Shown: piece after piece, positions 22,829-33,800 of the stretch | Position numbering within the stretch: the stretch's first letter is position 1 | Layout: each line of letters opens with the position of its first letter | Assembly (NCBI RefSeq): GCF_001661265.1 | Contig: NW_017567019.1 | Coordinates: 186,001-250,000, forward strand | DNA from: Saitoella complicata NRRL Y-17804 | Lineage: Eukaryota > Ascomycota > Saitoellomycetes > Saitoellales > Saitoellaceae | Reading direction: 5' to 3' | Length of the DNA stretch: 64,000 nucleotides | Program-made: the position numbers and the translations under genes | Notes under the pieces: generated by a model | Told to the model about the DNA's origin: nothing | Seen by the model: the letters and a program-made list of their open reading frames with translations, nothing else | Databases searched by the model: none

Positions 22829-23141
22829 TCCTGTTAAGACCCCCCAGTGATTGTATCGTCCTGTTGATGTGAGGGTGAACGGTCAAGACGGTCATAATGG
22901 GAGAGAACAGAAGCGACGACCGGCCTGGTTGCGACGGGAGCGGGACGGACGACGCTGGGAACAAGGTCTGATAGGTGTGGCGGACCGTGACATCATGCTG
23001 GGGAATGATTGATGAGCAGAGAGATGTATTCAAACAAAGCAAAAATACGGAAAACCTCCACATAGATATCTCTATGACATACAAGATATCACATCCATCC
23101 TCCTCCAAAAACCTTCCTCTATGGTGTGATTGTAAAAACCT
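22829..23141. other. Intergenic between two same-strand genes
   Basis: 313 bp containing the desaturase 3' flank and the upstream region of the preceding minus-strand gene. Nothing further recognised. Confidence 0.55.
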
Positions 23142-24434
23142 CTACTGCGCCTTAGCCTTCTTACCGCCAGCGCCCAATCCGTTCGCATTCTGGAAGAAGA
23201 CGATCTCACCCTTATCAGCGACCCACTGGCACATTCTAGCGGACCTCCACAACGCCAAGAAGAAGTTGGTGTCGTCACGCATGTAGTGCTCGCCAATCAC
23301 CTTGCGGATAGCATTGGTGGCCTCCTCACCGTGGTAGAAAGGGATACGGGAGATGTAGTGGTGAGCGACGTGGTACTCGATGATACCGTGGAAGATGTGA
23401 CGGCCGATGAAGCCAAAGTCGCGGTCGATGGTAGCAGCGGCACCACGGGCAAAGTTCCAGGCCTTGCCACGGTAGTGGGGGAGGGAGGGGTCGGTGTGCT
23501 GAAGGAAGGTGATCATGACGAGCCAGTGGTTAACCCAGAGGTAAGGGACACCGTAGTAAAGTGCAACGTTAGCCCAGCCGAAAGTCTGGGCGGCAAAGTA
23601 GAGAGCGGTCAAAGTGAGACCAACACCGATGTCGGAAGCAACGATGGCCCAGAACTGCTCGGGACGATAGAGAGGAGAGTCAGGGTGGAAATGGTTAATC
23701 TTGTGCTTGGGAACATCGGGGTACTTGGGCCCAGCGGTGACGTCAGTGAAGAGGTACATCGGCCATCCGAACAACTGCTGCACAAGAACGTTGGAAAAGG
23801 TAGCCAAGGGAGTCTCCTCAACCAAGTGCAAGAAACCGTTCTCGTTGTGCTCCTCAGCGAACTCAGCGGGATTAGCGCCCTTGTTCGCAATCTTCTCAGA
23901 CTTGGACTTGGGGACGAAAACCATGTCGCGGTCGAGGTTACCGGTGTTCTTGTGGTGAGTTCCGTGGGAGAACTTCCAGGAGAAGTAAGGAACAAGAAGG
24001 AAAGAGTGCAAAACCCAGCCAGTGGCATCGTTGATGGTCTTGGAGGGAGAGAAAGCCTGGTGACCACACTCGTGGGCCAAAACCCAGATACCGGTACCGA
24101 CCATACCCTGAAGGATAGAGTAGACGGTCCACGCCAAAAACCTCAAAGCAGCGCTCTCCAAGCGGTAGATCTGGCTAGCCGCGAGACCGAGACAAATAAT
24201 GTAAAAGAAGTCGCGAGCGACGAACATGTAGGAGTGAAGATTGCTGCGCTCGAAGCAGTGAGCGGGAATAGCCTCGTAAATCTCCTTCATGGTGAAAGTC
24301 GGGGGAGTCCACTCGCGACCGTAGGTATCGCGGTAAACCTCCTCAGACTTGGCCTCCGTAATGTCGACATCACGGTGAGCAATGTCACGCTCGTCCAACT
24401 GGTTGTCGGACATGAATCCGGTAGCGAAACCCAT
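23142..24434 (-). CDS. FAD2: Delta-12 fatty acid desaturase (oleate to linoleate), FAD2 type
   Basis: Single-exon gene, 430 aa, with start context ACACAATGG; a second Met at residue 8 is an alternative. The three histidine boxes of membrane desaturases are intact: HECGH at 121-125, HGTHH at 157-161 and HVAHH at 355-359. Hydrophobic helices are placed as in ER-bound FAD2 enzymes, and the spacing matches the fungal delta-12 group, which introduces the second double bond into oleoyl lipids; omega-3 specificity cannot be excluded from sequence alone. The codon usage is strongly biased, which leaves a 387-codon open frame on the opposite strand and suggests high expression. Confidence 0.93.
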   Translation of the reverse strand: MGFATGFMSDNQLDERDIAHRDVDITEAKSEEVYRDTYGREWTPPTFTMKEIYEAIPAHCFERSNLHSYMFVARDFFYIICLGLAASQIYRLESAALRFLAWTVYSILQGMVGTGIWVLAHECGHQAFSPSKTINDATGWVLHSFLLVPYFSWKFSHGTHHKNTGNLDRDMVFVPKSKSEKIANKGANPAEFAEEHNENGFLHLVEETPLATFSNVLVQQLFGWPMYLFTDVTAGPKYPDVPKHKINHFHPDSPLYRPEQFWAIVASDIGVGLTLTALYFAAQTFGWANVALYYGVPYLWVNHWLVMITFLQHTDPSLPHYRGKAWNFARGAAATIDRDFGFIGRHIFHGIIEYHVAHHYISRIPFYHGEEATNAIRKVIGEHYMRDDTNFFLALWRSARMCQWVADKGEIVFFQNANGLGAGGKKAKAQ

Positions 24435-24918
24435 TGTGTCTTTCAGTGATCCCTAGTCGTGCGGTCGAAAAAGAGAGCGAGCCTGCTGAGCGTAAGGTTG
24501 TCGAAGCTGATCCTGGCGAAGAAGAGCGAACTGAATACGACAAGCTGGACGTGCTGCTGGGATGTATGCTGCTCGCTGGCGGACGTCTTCGCTGGTGTTG
24601 GGGCCCGCGGGTTAAATCTCTACGGTGTGCGCTTCTCAGGGGCAAAGGCTGCACGGGGGAGGGAGGCGAATTGCGGGACGAAGGATTCGTTGGGGAAGAA
24701 CAGCGGTTGACGCCATCGCCACGTCTACGGAAAAGCTGGAAATAAATATCTCTAATGTTCTAGGGTATGTGTGTAGGTAGTTTTCTAATAGACATGCCTG
24801 TAATCCTACGGTATTGCAGCTGTGAAGTAGAGAGCTCGAGTCGAGGACCCGTCTCTTGACAAATCTCGCATCTGATAAATACGCTCCGATCTCCTCCGCC
24901 AAATCATCGCACGACGCC
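24435..24918. other. Desaturase promoter and PFK-2 3' flank
   Basis: 484 bp between two minus-strand genes. Short frames only. No specific regulatory site could be assigned. Confidence 0.55.
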
Positions 24919-26812
24919 TCACACCTCACCCGGCTTGATCTCCACTTCATCGAACCAATCCGTCTGGTTATTGTAGACAAACTTCCTGCTCACAACCGCG
25001 TACGGCTTGGGCTCGAGGACATACAAGGTCTCCAAAGGAACCTCAAGGTCGATTATTTTCTGCACCCAAAAGTTAGCAACATTGCATCACCATCAGGCAT
25101 CCCAAAGAACATACCGATTGCTCCAGATTCAAGAAGTACGCCAACAAAATCCTCACAATGACCCTGTGTCCAATCAGACACACATGATCCCTCATCCTCT
25201 CAATCTCCACAATGACGTTATTCAACCTATGAATCACATCCAAATAACTCTCTCCTCCAGGACCAGGGTAACGGTAATGCAACTTATCGCGCCGTCTTGC
25301 TTCGAATTCGTGTGGATACTGCTCCTTAATGGCGTCGTAGGTCATACCCTCACACTGACCCGCATTTATCTCATCCAGCAACCTAATGGACTTGATCGCA
25401 AAGATACTGTCATCAAAGTGCTCTCCAGTCTGGATCGAACGGTTGAGGTACGATGTCCAGACACTGTACGCCAACTCCTTCGGTGGCGCTTCATCGCGTA
25501 TGGGACTTTCCACACCAGGCTGTAATCCAGAAATCCTCTTCTCCTTGTCCTTGGCCCAATCCTCCAACTGCTGCTCCCTAAACTTCAACCTCATGTGGTC
25601 GATGAACTTGGCGAGGGCAGTAGCGTACTTGTGTCCTCTTGCCGTCAGCTTTGCATTTCCACCGATCTTGCCGGCGACGTTGTCCTCACTTTCACCATGT
25701 CTCGTAATCCAGATCTGTCGTGCGGCAAGGTTGAAGTTCATGAGGTAGGCGATAGCTTGGCTCGCCAAGAATCCCTGGATGTTATGTGCGACGAGCTTCT
25801 TGCCGACGTTGATCATTTTGCAGTACTGGAGATTAAGAACTTCTTCTTCGTAGTCGCCGATGGTCTCGTATGCGCGTTCGTACATGATCACTCGCTTGCG
25901 AAAATCATCCAGCGCAGCGACAGGATCGCGATCCTTGTAGTCCGGTCCAGACAACTTGAGCTTCATGTTTGCCTCAAGAACGTTACGATCGGTACAGATA
26001 CTCTCAATGAACAACGCCTTGAGATCAGACACCTGGTGAATGCGGTCCAAGATAATCTGACGACGCTCGCGAGTAGAGTTCGTAGCATCAAGGATACCAA
26101 CCGTACCACCCTCATACACAACCCAATGAATCAACTCCTCCAACGTGTCCATCGCCAACTGCTCCCTCAACGCTCTCGCACTAGCATTCTGCGGATCAAA
26201 GAACTGGGCATCGTGCTCCGTCTTCTTCTTCTCCTGCGGCTTAATCCCCGGACTCGGAGGAACGTCCTTATCGTCCGTGGGCCCGTCACGATTAATACGC
26301 CGACGATTACCAACGTTGAATATCCGCGTATCGTGCTGAAGCCAGTTCATGTACCTCGCCAACTTCTTCACGATATAACTCTTTCCCCGTGCAGGTAGTC
26401 CAACCATGACAATCACCAACTTACTCCCAACATCGCGGTCCGAAATATGTCCGTACGGACTAACCTTACTCTTCGTCAACCCCGGGATATCGAGCGTCGT
26501 AGCCTGTGTCCTCTGCGGCTGGACCTGCTGCTCACCCGTCCCAAACGGATTCGGAACACCCCCATTACGCGGCGACGAAGGCCGCGAACTCGACGGCGTT
26601 TCCCAAGGCGTATCACTCGCAGCCCTCATCCCCGCCCCCGCCCCCGCCGATGGTACTTTAATATGCCTACTCAAACTCGTCTTCCGCAACAACGAGCGTA
26701 TCTCGTCTGCCTTGCCAAGCGACGGCGGCGAACGAGCGAGCTCTGTGACTTGGTCGGCTTCTTCTTCACGATGTATATCTCGGCTTTTGCAGGATGATTC
26801 ACCTGCTTGCAT
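24919..26812 (-). CDS. 6-phosphofructo-2-kinase/fructose-2,6-bisphosphatase
   Basis: Two exons on the minus strand, 26812-25115 and 25059-24919, with a 55-bp intron; 612 aa. After a disordered Ser/Pro-rich N-terminus, the kinase domain begins at about residue 130 with VIVMVGLPARGKS, whose P-loop binds ATP, followed by FNVGNRRR. The bisphosphatase domain starts at about residue 370 with TRHGESEDN (phosphohistidine), and has the acid/base Glu in EINAGQCEGM and a second His in LIGHRVIVR. Both active sites look complete, so the enzyme may make and destroy fructose-2,6-bisphosphate, the regulator of glycolysis versus gluconeogenesis. The last exon supplies the conserved LYVLEPKPYAV region. Shares a 172-bp divergent promoter with the next gene. 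Confidence 0.93.
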
Positions 26813-26984
26813 TGCTGTCCCTTTCGTTTCTGTGTGCTGTCGTGATCCGTTGGTTGCTCAGTCAGCCTTTTTCTGGCTGTAGATTGACGTCGGCGACTGG
26901 CGTCTAAAGAACTTCTCAGTCCTGCACCAGTCATACCCCAGGAAATCTCCGTCGCGACGTCTGGGTCTCCTCGACAAAAAGGAG

Positions 26985-27746
26985 ATGGCAGTCCTGACGA
27001 TATTGAAGTATGTCTTCCTATTACTACAACTCCTCAACCTTAAGAACGCTCTCTTCGCCTGGCACATCCGGTTCTGGTCGTTAGGGATCCACCACATCCT
27101 CTCTTACTACGTCCCCGCGCTCCGACCCAAAGCTCAGATCCTCCACTCTTCCTCCTCTTCTCGTCTTTTCGATGCATACACCTACAATTCCCAAGCAACA
27201 TTGGGCGATATCGATTTTTACTTGCACAAGTCGAACTCGACATACGCTGCGGACTTGGACTGCGCCCGCTTCGATTTCCTGATGCACCACTTCCGCACAT
27301 TCTTCTCCGACCCGCGGTTTAAAGGCGTATATATTCCCCTCGCTGGAATCTCCTTCGTTTTCAAAAAACAGATTGACCCGTTCGAGCGGTATCACATTAA
27401 CACCCGTATCCTCACTTGGGACTCGAAGTGGTTGTTTTTGGAGTCGAGGTTTGTGGGGTTGGATGGGAGTGTAAGGGCTGTGGGTGTGAGCAAGTATGTG
27501 TTTAAGAAGGGGAGGAAGACGATTCCTATTCAGGATGTGTTGTCTACCTCGGGACTTGAGGTTGATGTTGAGGGTGAGAAGAGGAGGGAAGAGAAGTATA
27601 AGTATGCTGAGGCTCTTCTTGGTCTCGATGACTTGTTGGAGGATCAAAAGGAGAATGGGGCTGTTGAGGCCAATGGGTTCTCTGCTGAGAAGATTGCTGA
27701 GGGCGTCAGGGGCGAGAACGGCGTTGCGAAGAGGATTGTTGCTTGA
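26985..27746 (+). CDS. THEM6-like (thioesterase-fold) protein
   Basis: 253 aa, one exon. The N-terminus has a hydrophobic segment (LKYVFLLLQLLNLKNALFAW). Then come TLGDIDFYLHKSNSTYAADL, ARFDFLMHHF, GVYIPLAGISFVFKK, PFERYHINTRILTWDSKWLF, the characteristic order of the fungal and animal THEM6 group, whose members adopt a hotdog fold related to 4-hydroxybenzoyl-CoA thioesterases. The conserved Asp/Asn neighbourhood (DIDFYLHKSNS) corresponds to the usual acyl-CoA site, but activity is unproven for this group. The last 50 residues are charged and probably flexible. Convergent with the glucanase gene, 238 bp apart. Confidence 0.82.
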   Translation: MAVLTILKYVFLLLQLLNLKNALFAWHIRFWSLGIHHILSYYVPALRPKAQILHSSSSSRLFDAYTYNSQATLGDIDFYLHKSNSTYAADLDCARFDFLMHHFRTFFSDPRFKGVYIPLAGISFVFKKQIDPFERYHINTRILTWDSKWLFLESRFVGLDGSVRAVGVSKYVFKKGRKTIPIQDVLSTSGLEVDVEGEKRREEKYKYAEALLGLDDLLEDQKENGAVEANGFSAEKIAEGVRGENGVAKRIVA

Positions 27747-27984
27747 ATTGGTCGATAGAGGAGCATATACATCGGACAGTATTGTTATTGCGGGGTAGAA
27801 GCATATAGCAGAGCATACACGAGAAGGAAAGAATCAAATGCAATGTCTATGGCGACGGGGATCTCGCTAGTCGAACCCTCATCAAGAAGTAATACTAAAG
27901 GTGCCGGTCAAGCCAGGCTTTTCATGCATAGTCCATCGTCCATCCACTAATCATACACTCCTCATCCTTGCGTTGCAATTGTCA

Positions 27985-28860
27985 TTAACAAGACAAATCA
28001 ATCTTCAGACTCCCAAGGTTGTACGCAACACCAAAGTTCTGCTCAACCCCCGCAGCGCAATACGAACAATCCACATCCGAAAACCAATAATAATCAATCC
28101 CCCTACTCTTCAACTCACACCCCACACTCTTCCAGTAACTCTGGAGCTCACTGACCCCAGCCACCGCACTCTCGTGATTATCCCCACCCGTCGGCCATCC
28201 CGTTTCGCCGATCATGACAGGCTTACCCTGTGCAGCGTTAACTGTCGCGTCGTAGGACTGGAAGAATGTGTCACGGGCGGAGGAGATATCGGAGCCTTGC
28301 CAGTAGGGGTAGCCGTCCACGAGGAGGAAGTCCGACGCAGTTACCACTTCAGCGTTGGATCCGTCGACCCAGGCGGTCCAGGTATCTGTGTGGCCGACAG
28401 GGGTGGAGGATGCCCCACCGGGTCCTTGAACCATCCCGCGAACGTCATAGATTTGATGAGCGAGTTGAGAAGCAGAGACATCACCACGATACAAATCTTC
28501 GGAACCAACAGAAACTCCAACCAACCAATCACTCCCATACTGCTGCAAAGCCCCAAGCAACGCCTGTTTCTCCGTATCAAAATGCGTAGCATCCGTAGCC
28601 CACACACCCGCCATCAACTTCACCCCCGCAGCCTGTGCAGCCGGAACCGCGTTCGCGAGTGTATTGCAATCCGAACTCGCGTACAACCGGAGTGTATCGA
28701 AACCCCAGGATTTGATGGTGGACATTTCGTAGCCCCAGTCGGAGGAGGATTTGCATGATCCGTCGGCGTTGTTGGCGGAGACGGAGAAGCCGTTTACGGC
28801 GGCTTGGACGGAGGCTGCGGTCAGAGCTAGAGCTGTAAGAGCTGTTGAGAGGAGTTGCAT
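27985..28860 (-). CDS. Secreted GH17 glucan endo-1,3-beta-glucosidase (Bgl2-like)
   Basis: 291 aa, one exon, with a cleavable signal peptide (residues 1-20, ending ASVQA). The mature chain begins VNGFSVSANNADGSC. GH17 landmarks: catalytic acid Glu121 in VSVGSED, nucleophile Glu219 in MIGETGWPTGG, and TLRLYASSDCNTL and VDGYPYW in between. Paired cysteines near the C-terminus (DVDCSYC) fit a secreted protein. The family hydrolyses or transfers beta-1,3-glucan in the cell wall. No Ser/Thr-rich tail or GPI signal is seen, so it is probably a soluble or loosely wall-bound enzyme. TATAAG about 65 bp upstream supports the start. Confidence 0.93.
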   Translation of the reverse strand: MQLLSTALTALALTAASVQAAVNGFSVSANNADGSCKSSSDWGYEMSTIKSWGFDTLRLYASSDCNTLANAVPAAQAAGVKLMAGVWATDATHFDTEKQALLGALQQYGSDWLVGVSVGSEDLYRGDVSASQLAHQIYDVRGMVQGPGGASSTPVGHTDTWTAWVDGSNAEVVTASDFLLVDGYPYWQGSDISSARDTFFQSYDATVNAAQGKPVMIGETGWPTGGDNHESAVAGVSELQSYWKSVGCELKSRGIDYYWFSDVDCSYCAAGVEQNFGVAYNLGSLKIDLSC

Positions 28861-29539
28861 TTTTGTAGCAAGTATAGGGTTTATATGTGGTGAATTGGGT
28901 ATCCTTCGGGGATGTATGTGGCTTCTTATACCTCTCTGAGATCGAGATGGTTAGGTAAGATCACGGCTGATCATCGATGTCTTTCTAAGCAATTCAAAGA
29001 TCGTCGACTCGTCCGGTGGATGCAAACTGGAAGTTAAGGGTGGGTGATGTCAAGGTGCAGGTTCAGAAAGATCATCCGGTGCCGTATAGGTAAGCCGGCT
29101 CACACCGTAAACAAAGATCATGGATTCCGGGTTCACCCCAAGCATACCCGTGCTTTTGTCGGTTTGAGAAACTCTGGCTCAGATATCACGTACTATGCTC
29201 ACGGTAGACAGGGTTAAGTTATAATTACCTCTTCCTCATACGCCAGCTGGTTGTTACGCTGTTGATCGGTACCGTGGAAATTCGCACATCGTCGTCGACG
29301 ACACCAGGGAAGGCCTTGAACCAAGCTGAGATGCTCTTGGGCCATCGCTCGGTTGAAATAGCCTTGACGCGGACCGGTTCCGTCGTGCCTTTGCTGTAAC
29401 CTACGGGCAGCGGTCCGCATGCCTCATCCCGACCGCAACATTATCCATGACAAACGCCAAGTCCTTTTGCTTATAGGTAACCAGCTCATCGTATCGCTCC
29501 TGCTTAGTGTTCACGGCCAGTCTCTCACCGTTCCTTGCG
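28861..29539. other. Divergent intergenic region with coding-like minus-strand segments
   Basis: 679 bp between the glucanase start and the DUF3431 start. Holds the glucanase TATA element. Minus-strand frames between 29214 and 29540 read like protein (for example GYSKGTTEPVRVKAI) but change frame and show no domain; they may be a decayed gene piece or chance. Confidence 0.45.
28925..28930 (-). promoter_or_regulatory. TATA box of the GH17 gene
   Basis: TATAAG on the minus strand, 65-70 bp upstream of the ATG at 28860. Confidence 0.5.
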
Positions 29540-30619
29540 ATGTTATCAGCAAAAGCAACCCGCACATTCATCGCATCCCTCCTCCTCCTCTCCACCTTCC
29601 TCCTCCTTCTCACGTTACTCTCCACCAATCCCGACTTCGTGCCCTCATGGACCAACTCTCGACTATCATTTACCACACAAACATCCATACCGATGGAGAC
29701 GGCACCGGAAAAGATGCTGGTAATCGCGCGATACGACGAGGACGTATCGTGGGTGCCACTGTACCTCGGCGATTTCCCATTCATTATCTACACGAAAGAC
29801 GACCATGACAGTCTTCACAACATCGAGGGGAACTTTGGATCGGAGAATTCCGCTTTTCTGTACGTCTGTTTCCTTGTTATCTTGATTCTTCAAAGAAAGT
29901 ACTGATCAGACATTCGTATGGCAGGAAGTTCATCATCGATCACTACGATAACCTACCGGAGTATACTCTCTTTCTCCACGCACACCGCGAATCGTGGCAT
30001 ACGGGAGGGAAGATCGACAAAATTATCCGGAATCTGGATTGGGATGCGAGAGGATACTTTAATCTCAGCCCAAGTCGGATGCATTGCTACTTGAGGTTGG
30101 CCTTCTCGACATTGTTACGAGCACCTCGGCTGATCCGTCATATATAGGCTCAACATGACAGAAGACGAAGGGGACAGACACTGGGGCTGGTGCGCAACCC
30201 AGGACAAGGAAAAACTCGACGGAAACGCCTACAAGCGACAAGCGGAACTTACACGCGTGTTCTACGAGACCTACATGTTACCCTACGTCGGAGGCTCCCT
30301 ACCCCCCATGGTTCGAGGTGAGATATGTCTATCCCGGGTTCGATTTCGCAGTTTACTCACGAGTCATAACCTCCTAGCCACCTGCGGTGCCCAATTCCTC
30401 GCACACCGTTCCCGGATCCTCGCACGTCCCGTCTCCTTATACCAAGATATATACGACTGGTTACGGGATTGGCCATATGATCGGTATTGGTCTGGGCGTG
30501 TGATGGAGTATGCATGGCATGTCATTCTCGGCGAGGATCCAATGGAGGAGATCATGAAGCGGTGCAACATCACAGGAGGCAGACTCGGCTGCGACGAATT
30601 TGGTATCAAGTACTACTGA
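29540..30619 (+). CDS. DUF3431 protein, probable type II membrane protein
   Basis: Four exons, 29540-29859, 29925-30095, 30148-30317 and 30378-30619 (introns 65, 52 and 60 bp); 300 aa. The frame extends to 29507 only through a GTG, so the ATG at 29540 was used. An N-terminal hydrophobic anchor (FIASLLLLSTFLLLLTLL) follows a short basic end, as in Golgi type II proteins. The DUF3431 hallmarks are VIARYDEDVSWVP, IIDHYDNLPEYTLFLHAH and ESWHTGG, then CGAQFLAHRSRIL towards the end. The family is widespread in filamentous ascomycetes; glycosyltransferase activity has been suspected but is not established. Convergent with the giant wall-protein gene. Confidence 0.85.
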
Positions 30620-30823
30620 GGAAGCTTAAGCAGTGGCCATAGCATCGTGTAAAAGTATCATATACATCATGTATTAAAGAGTAAAGTACCGAACGTTAAC
30701 CGTAAAGCAGAAAAGGTATCAAGAACAACGCCTACCACATGTCATATGGATCATGCGGTAACGGCTAGAAGAAAGTGTGGTAAAACGAAACCCATCCTAT
30801 CGTATCAGCATCAATCACTCATC

Positions 30824-33800
30824 TTAGACGCGTAGTCCCAAAGCACCAGTAAGACCGCCGACAACACCACCGACAACAGCAGTAGCAGTGGCAGCAGTGT
30901 CAGAGACCACAGCGGCAGCGGTGGAAACAGTGTCAGCGACTACAGAGGTAGCGGTAGCAGCAGTGTCAGCGACAACGGAAGTAACAGCATCGACGGTGGT
31001 GTCAACGGTAATGGGCAATCCCAAAGCCGAAACGATGGCGTTAAGCTCAACCAAGCCGTTCGTGTTGCCACCGATAGTCAAGTCGTCGACGAGAGCGGTG
31101 ATCAAGCCGTTAACAACATTAGCCTCAACGTTCGCGGTAGCGATCTGGCCGGTGGAGAGGTCGAGCAATCCGAGACAGACGTCAGCGCTAGTGGGAACGT
31201 TCAAGGCCTGCTCGAGCTGAGTCAAGGTGTTCTCCAAGGCAGTGATGTTAGCAGCGACAAGGGGAGCCTCGCCGAGCAGGTTCTGCAAAGCGGTAGAGTC
31301 ACCGATGGAAACAGCGGCATCAATCTGAGCAATGGCGTTCTGGGAAGCGTTCAAAGCAGAGATGGCAGCGTTCACCTGAACGATAGAGCCGGAGGTGTCA
31401 CAAGTAGTCTCAGTGGCGGCGGCAGAGTCGGTGGGAGTAGCGAGGATGTCACCAACAGCGGTCTCGACACCAGCAACAACACCAGTAGCAACAGAGGCGA
31501 CGTCAGTGACAACAGTAGCAAGGTCGGAGGTAACGACAGCGAGAACATCAGTCACGACGGAAACGACATCGGTAACAACGGCAGTGGGGTCAGCGACGAC
31601 ACTGGAGAGAACAGAGTCGACGTCGCTGACAACAGACGCAACGAGCTCAGTAGCGGTGGGGATAGCTCCAGCGACAACGCTGCTCACAACATCACCGACA
31701 GCGGTAGTGACCTCGGGCAAAACGTCGGTCGCAACATCACCGAGGACGGACGTAGGGACGGCCAAGACGTCGGAAGCAACATCGGAAACAGCGCTGGCAA
31801 CATCACCAACAGCGGAAGTAGCGTCAGGGACAACAGAGGAGAGGATGGAGTCAACGGCGGAGGTAGCGACGCCAACGGGCAGAATCGCAGCAGCGTCACT
31901 AGCAATGGCACCGACAGCGGAGGTAACTTCGGGCAAGACGGAAGTGACGACCTGGTCAACGATGCTGGCAACAGCGGAAGTAGCTCCGGGAACAACGTCG
32001 GAGGTGACATCGCCAAGGACATTAGCGAGGAGAGACTGGACATCGAGGATCAAAGCAGCCAGAAGGTCGTTGGCGTTGCTAACCAAGCTGTTAACAATGT
32101 CGACAGCGTCAGTCACGATAGCATCAGCGGTCTCACAGACAGCGGTAGCGCCGGGGGCACCGAGAGCAACGGTGGCGGAAGCAATGTTGTTGGCCTCAAC
32201 ACCCAGGGCAGACTCGATGCTCTGGAGGATAGGGATAGCGGTGGGCAGAGTAGTGATGGAAGCAGAGATCAAAGTAGCCTGAGCCAAAGCGACCTCAGCG
32301 CTGATGGAAGAAGTAGCAACAGCGATATTGGCCAACAAGAGGTCAGCGTTGGGGACGGCAGTAGCGAGCTGAGAGCAAGCACCAGCAACGACGTCAGTGG
32401 GGACGATGTCCGCGGGGATGGAGACGGTGGGAAGAGGAGTAGCCAAGATCTCGCTCAAGAGAGACTCAACATCGCTCACGACGGCGGTAGGGACAGCCAA
32501 GACGGAGGAGATGATAGAGCCGACGGCCTCAGTGGCAGAGGGAACAAGATCGGAGAGGGCGACAGACGCGGAGAGGATAGGGTCAAGGAGACCGGGAACT
32601 GCCGCAGCGAGAGAGACAGCGGTGCACTGGGTACCAAGAGCAACGCCAACATTGAGAACGTTCAAGACCTGGCCGTTAATGTTAACGGGGCAAGCAAGCG
32701 TAGGCTGAATAACGCCGTCAACGCTCAACTCCAATCCGTTAGGTCCAGAGATAACAGTGGGGATAACGCTCAGGAGAGGAATGTCACCGTTGGGGTCAAT
32801 GAACTGCAAAGTGTTGTTGACAATAGCAGCAACCAAGCCGGACTCCAAGACGAGGTTACCGTTGGGGTCAATGGAGAGCAAGACACCACTGTTGTTGCCG
32901 GTCAAAGGCGCAAGGACGGGAAGGTCAGCGACGACGCTGAGAACGACGGGGAGTCCATCAATGGTGGCGTTGACCAAGAAAGATCTGGCAGTAGGCGTGG
33001 GGCCAGCGGGGACAGAGCTGTCCGAGGCACCCGAGGGAATACCAGAGGGAGCGACAGTGCCAGTGGGAGCAGTTCCGTCGGTAGGAGCAGCAGTGGAGGA
33101 AGCATCCGATCCAATACCACCCTGGAAGCCGCCGGGGTTACCAGAGGGTCCAGCAGCACCAGAAGAAGAAGGAGCAGCGGAAGCAGATCCAGTGTTCGCG
33201 GGGTCAGCAGCACCACCGTTACCAGTGGAAGAAGCAGCAGACGTAGCGGGAGCGCTGAAGTTACCAAAAGGAGCGGAAGAGAAGGCGGAAGGAGCCGCAG
33301 TAGAAGCCTGAAGACCTCCGGGGGCGCCGGTAGGAGCGACAGCGCCGGCTCCACCAGTGGAGGAGGTAGCATCAGGGGCAACAGCAGCACCGCCAGATGA
33401 GGTGGGGACCTCAGAAGAGGTAACAGTGGTAGTGACGGTCGTGTACTGGATGTACGTCGGGGCCACGGTCACATCAATGGTGATGTCGTTGTTGATGATG
33501 ATCGTAGTAGGAGCGGGGACGTAGGAAGTCACGACAGAGGTGTCCGCAACAGGAGCGACCTGGAAGGCCTGAGTAGTCGGGGAAGGACCAGAGCCGACCT
33601 CGACGGTGATGGTGATGGGGTCAGACAAGGAGCCGCCGGGAAAGTACTGCCAAGGAGCGGTAGTGGTGGTCTCGATGGGGGAAGCATAGACGATCGCGGC
33701 GGGGACGTCAGAGATGGAGGTGGGCTGGGCGCCGAGGTCGTAGACGCCGGGGGAGGTGATCGAGGTGGTCTCCACGACCCAGTTGGTGGCGGTCACAGTG

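Noticed and set aside
23286-24449. 387-codon plus-strand frame opposite the desaturase
   Set aside because: No domain, and fully explained by biased third-codon positions of the desaturase on the other strand.
31395-32282. 295-codon frame opposite the giant wall protein
   Set aside because: Low-complexity mirror of the repetitive coding strand, with no signal peptide or domain of its own.
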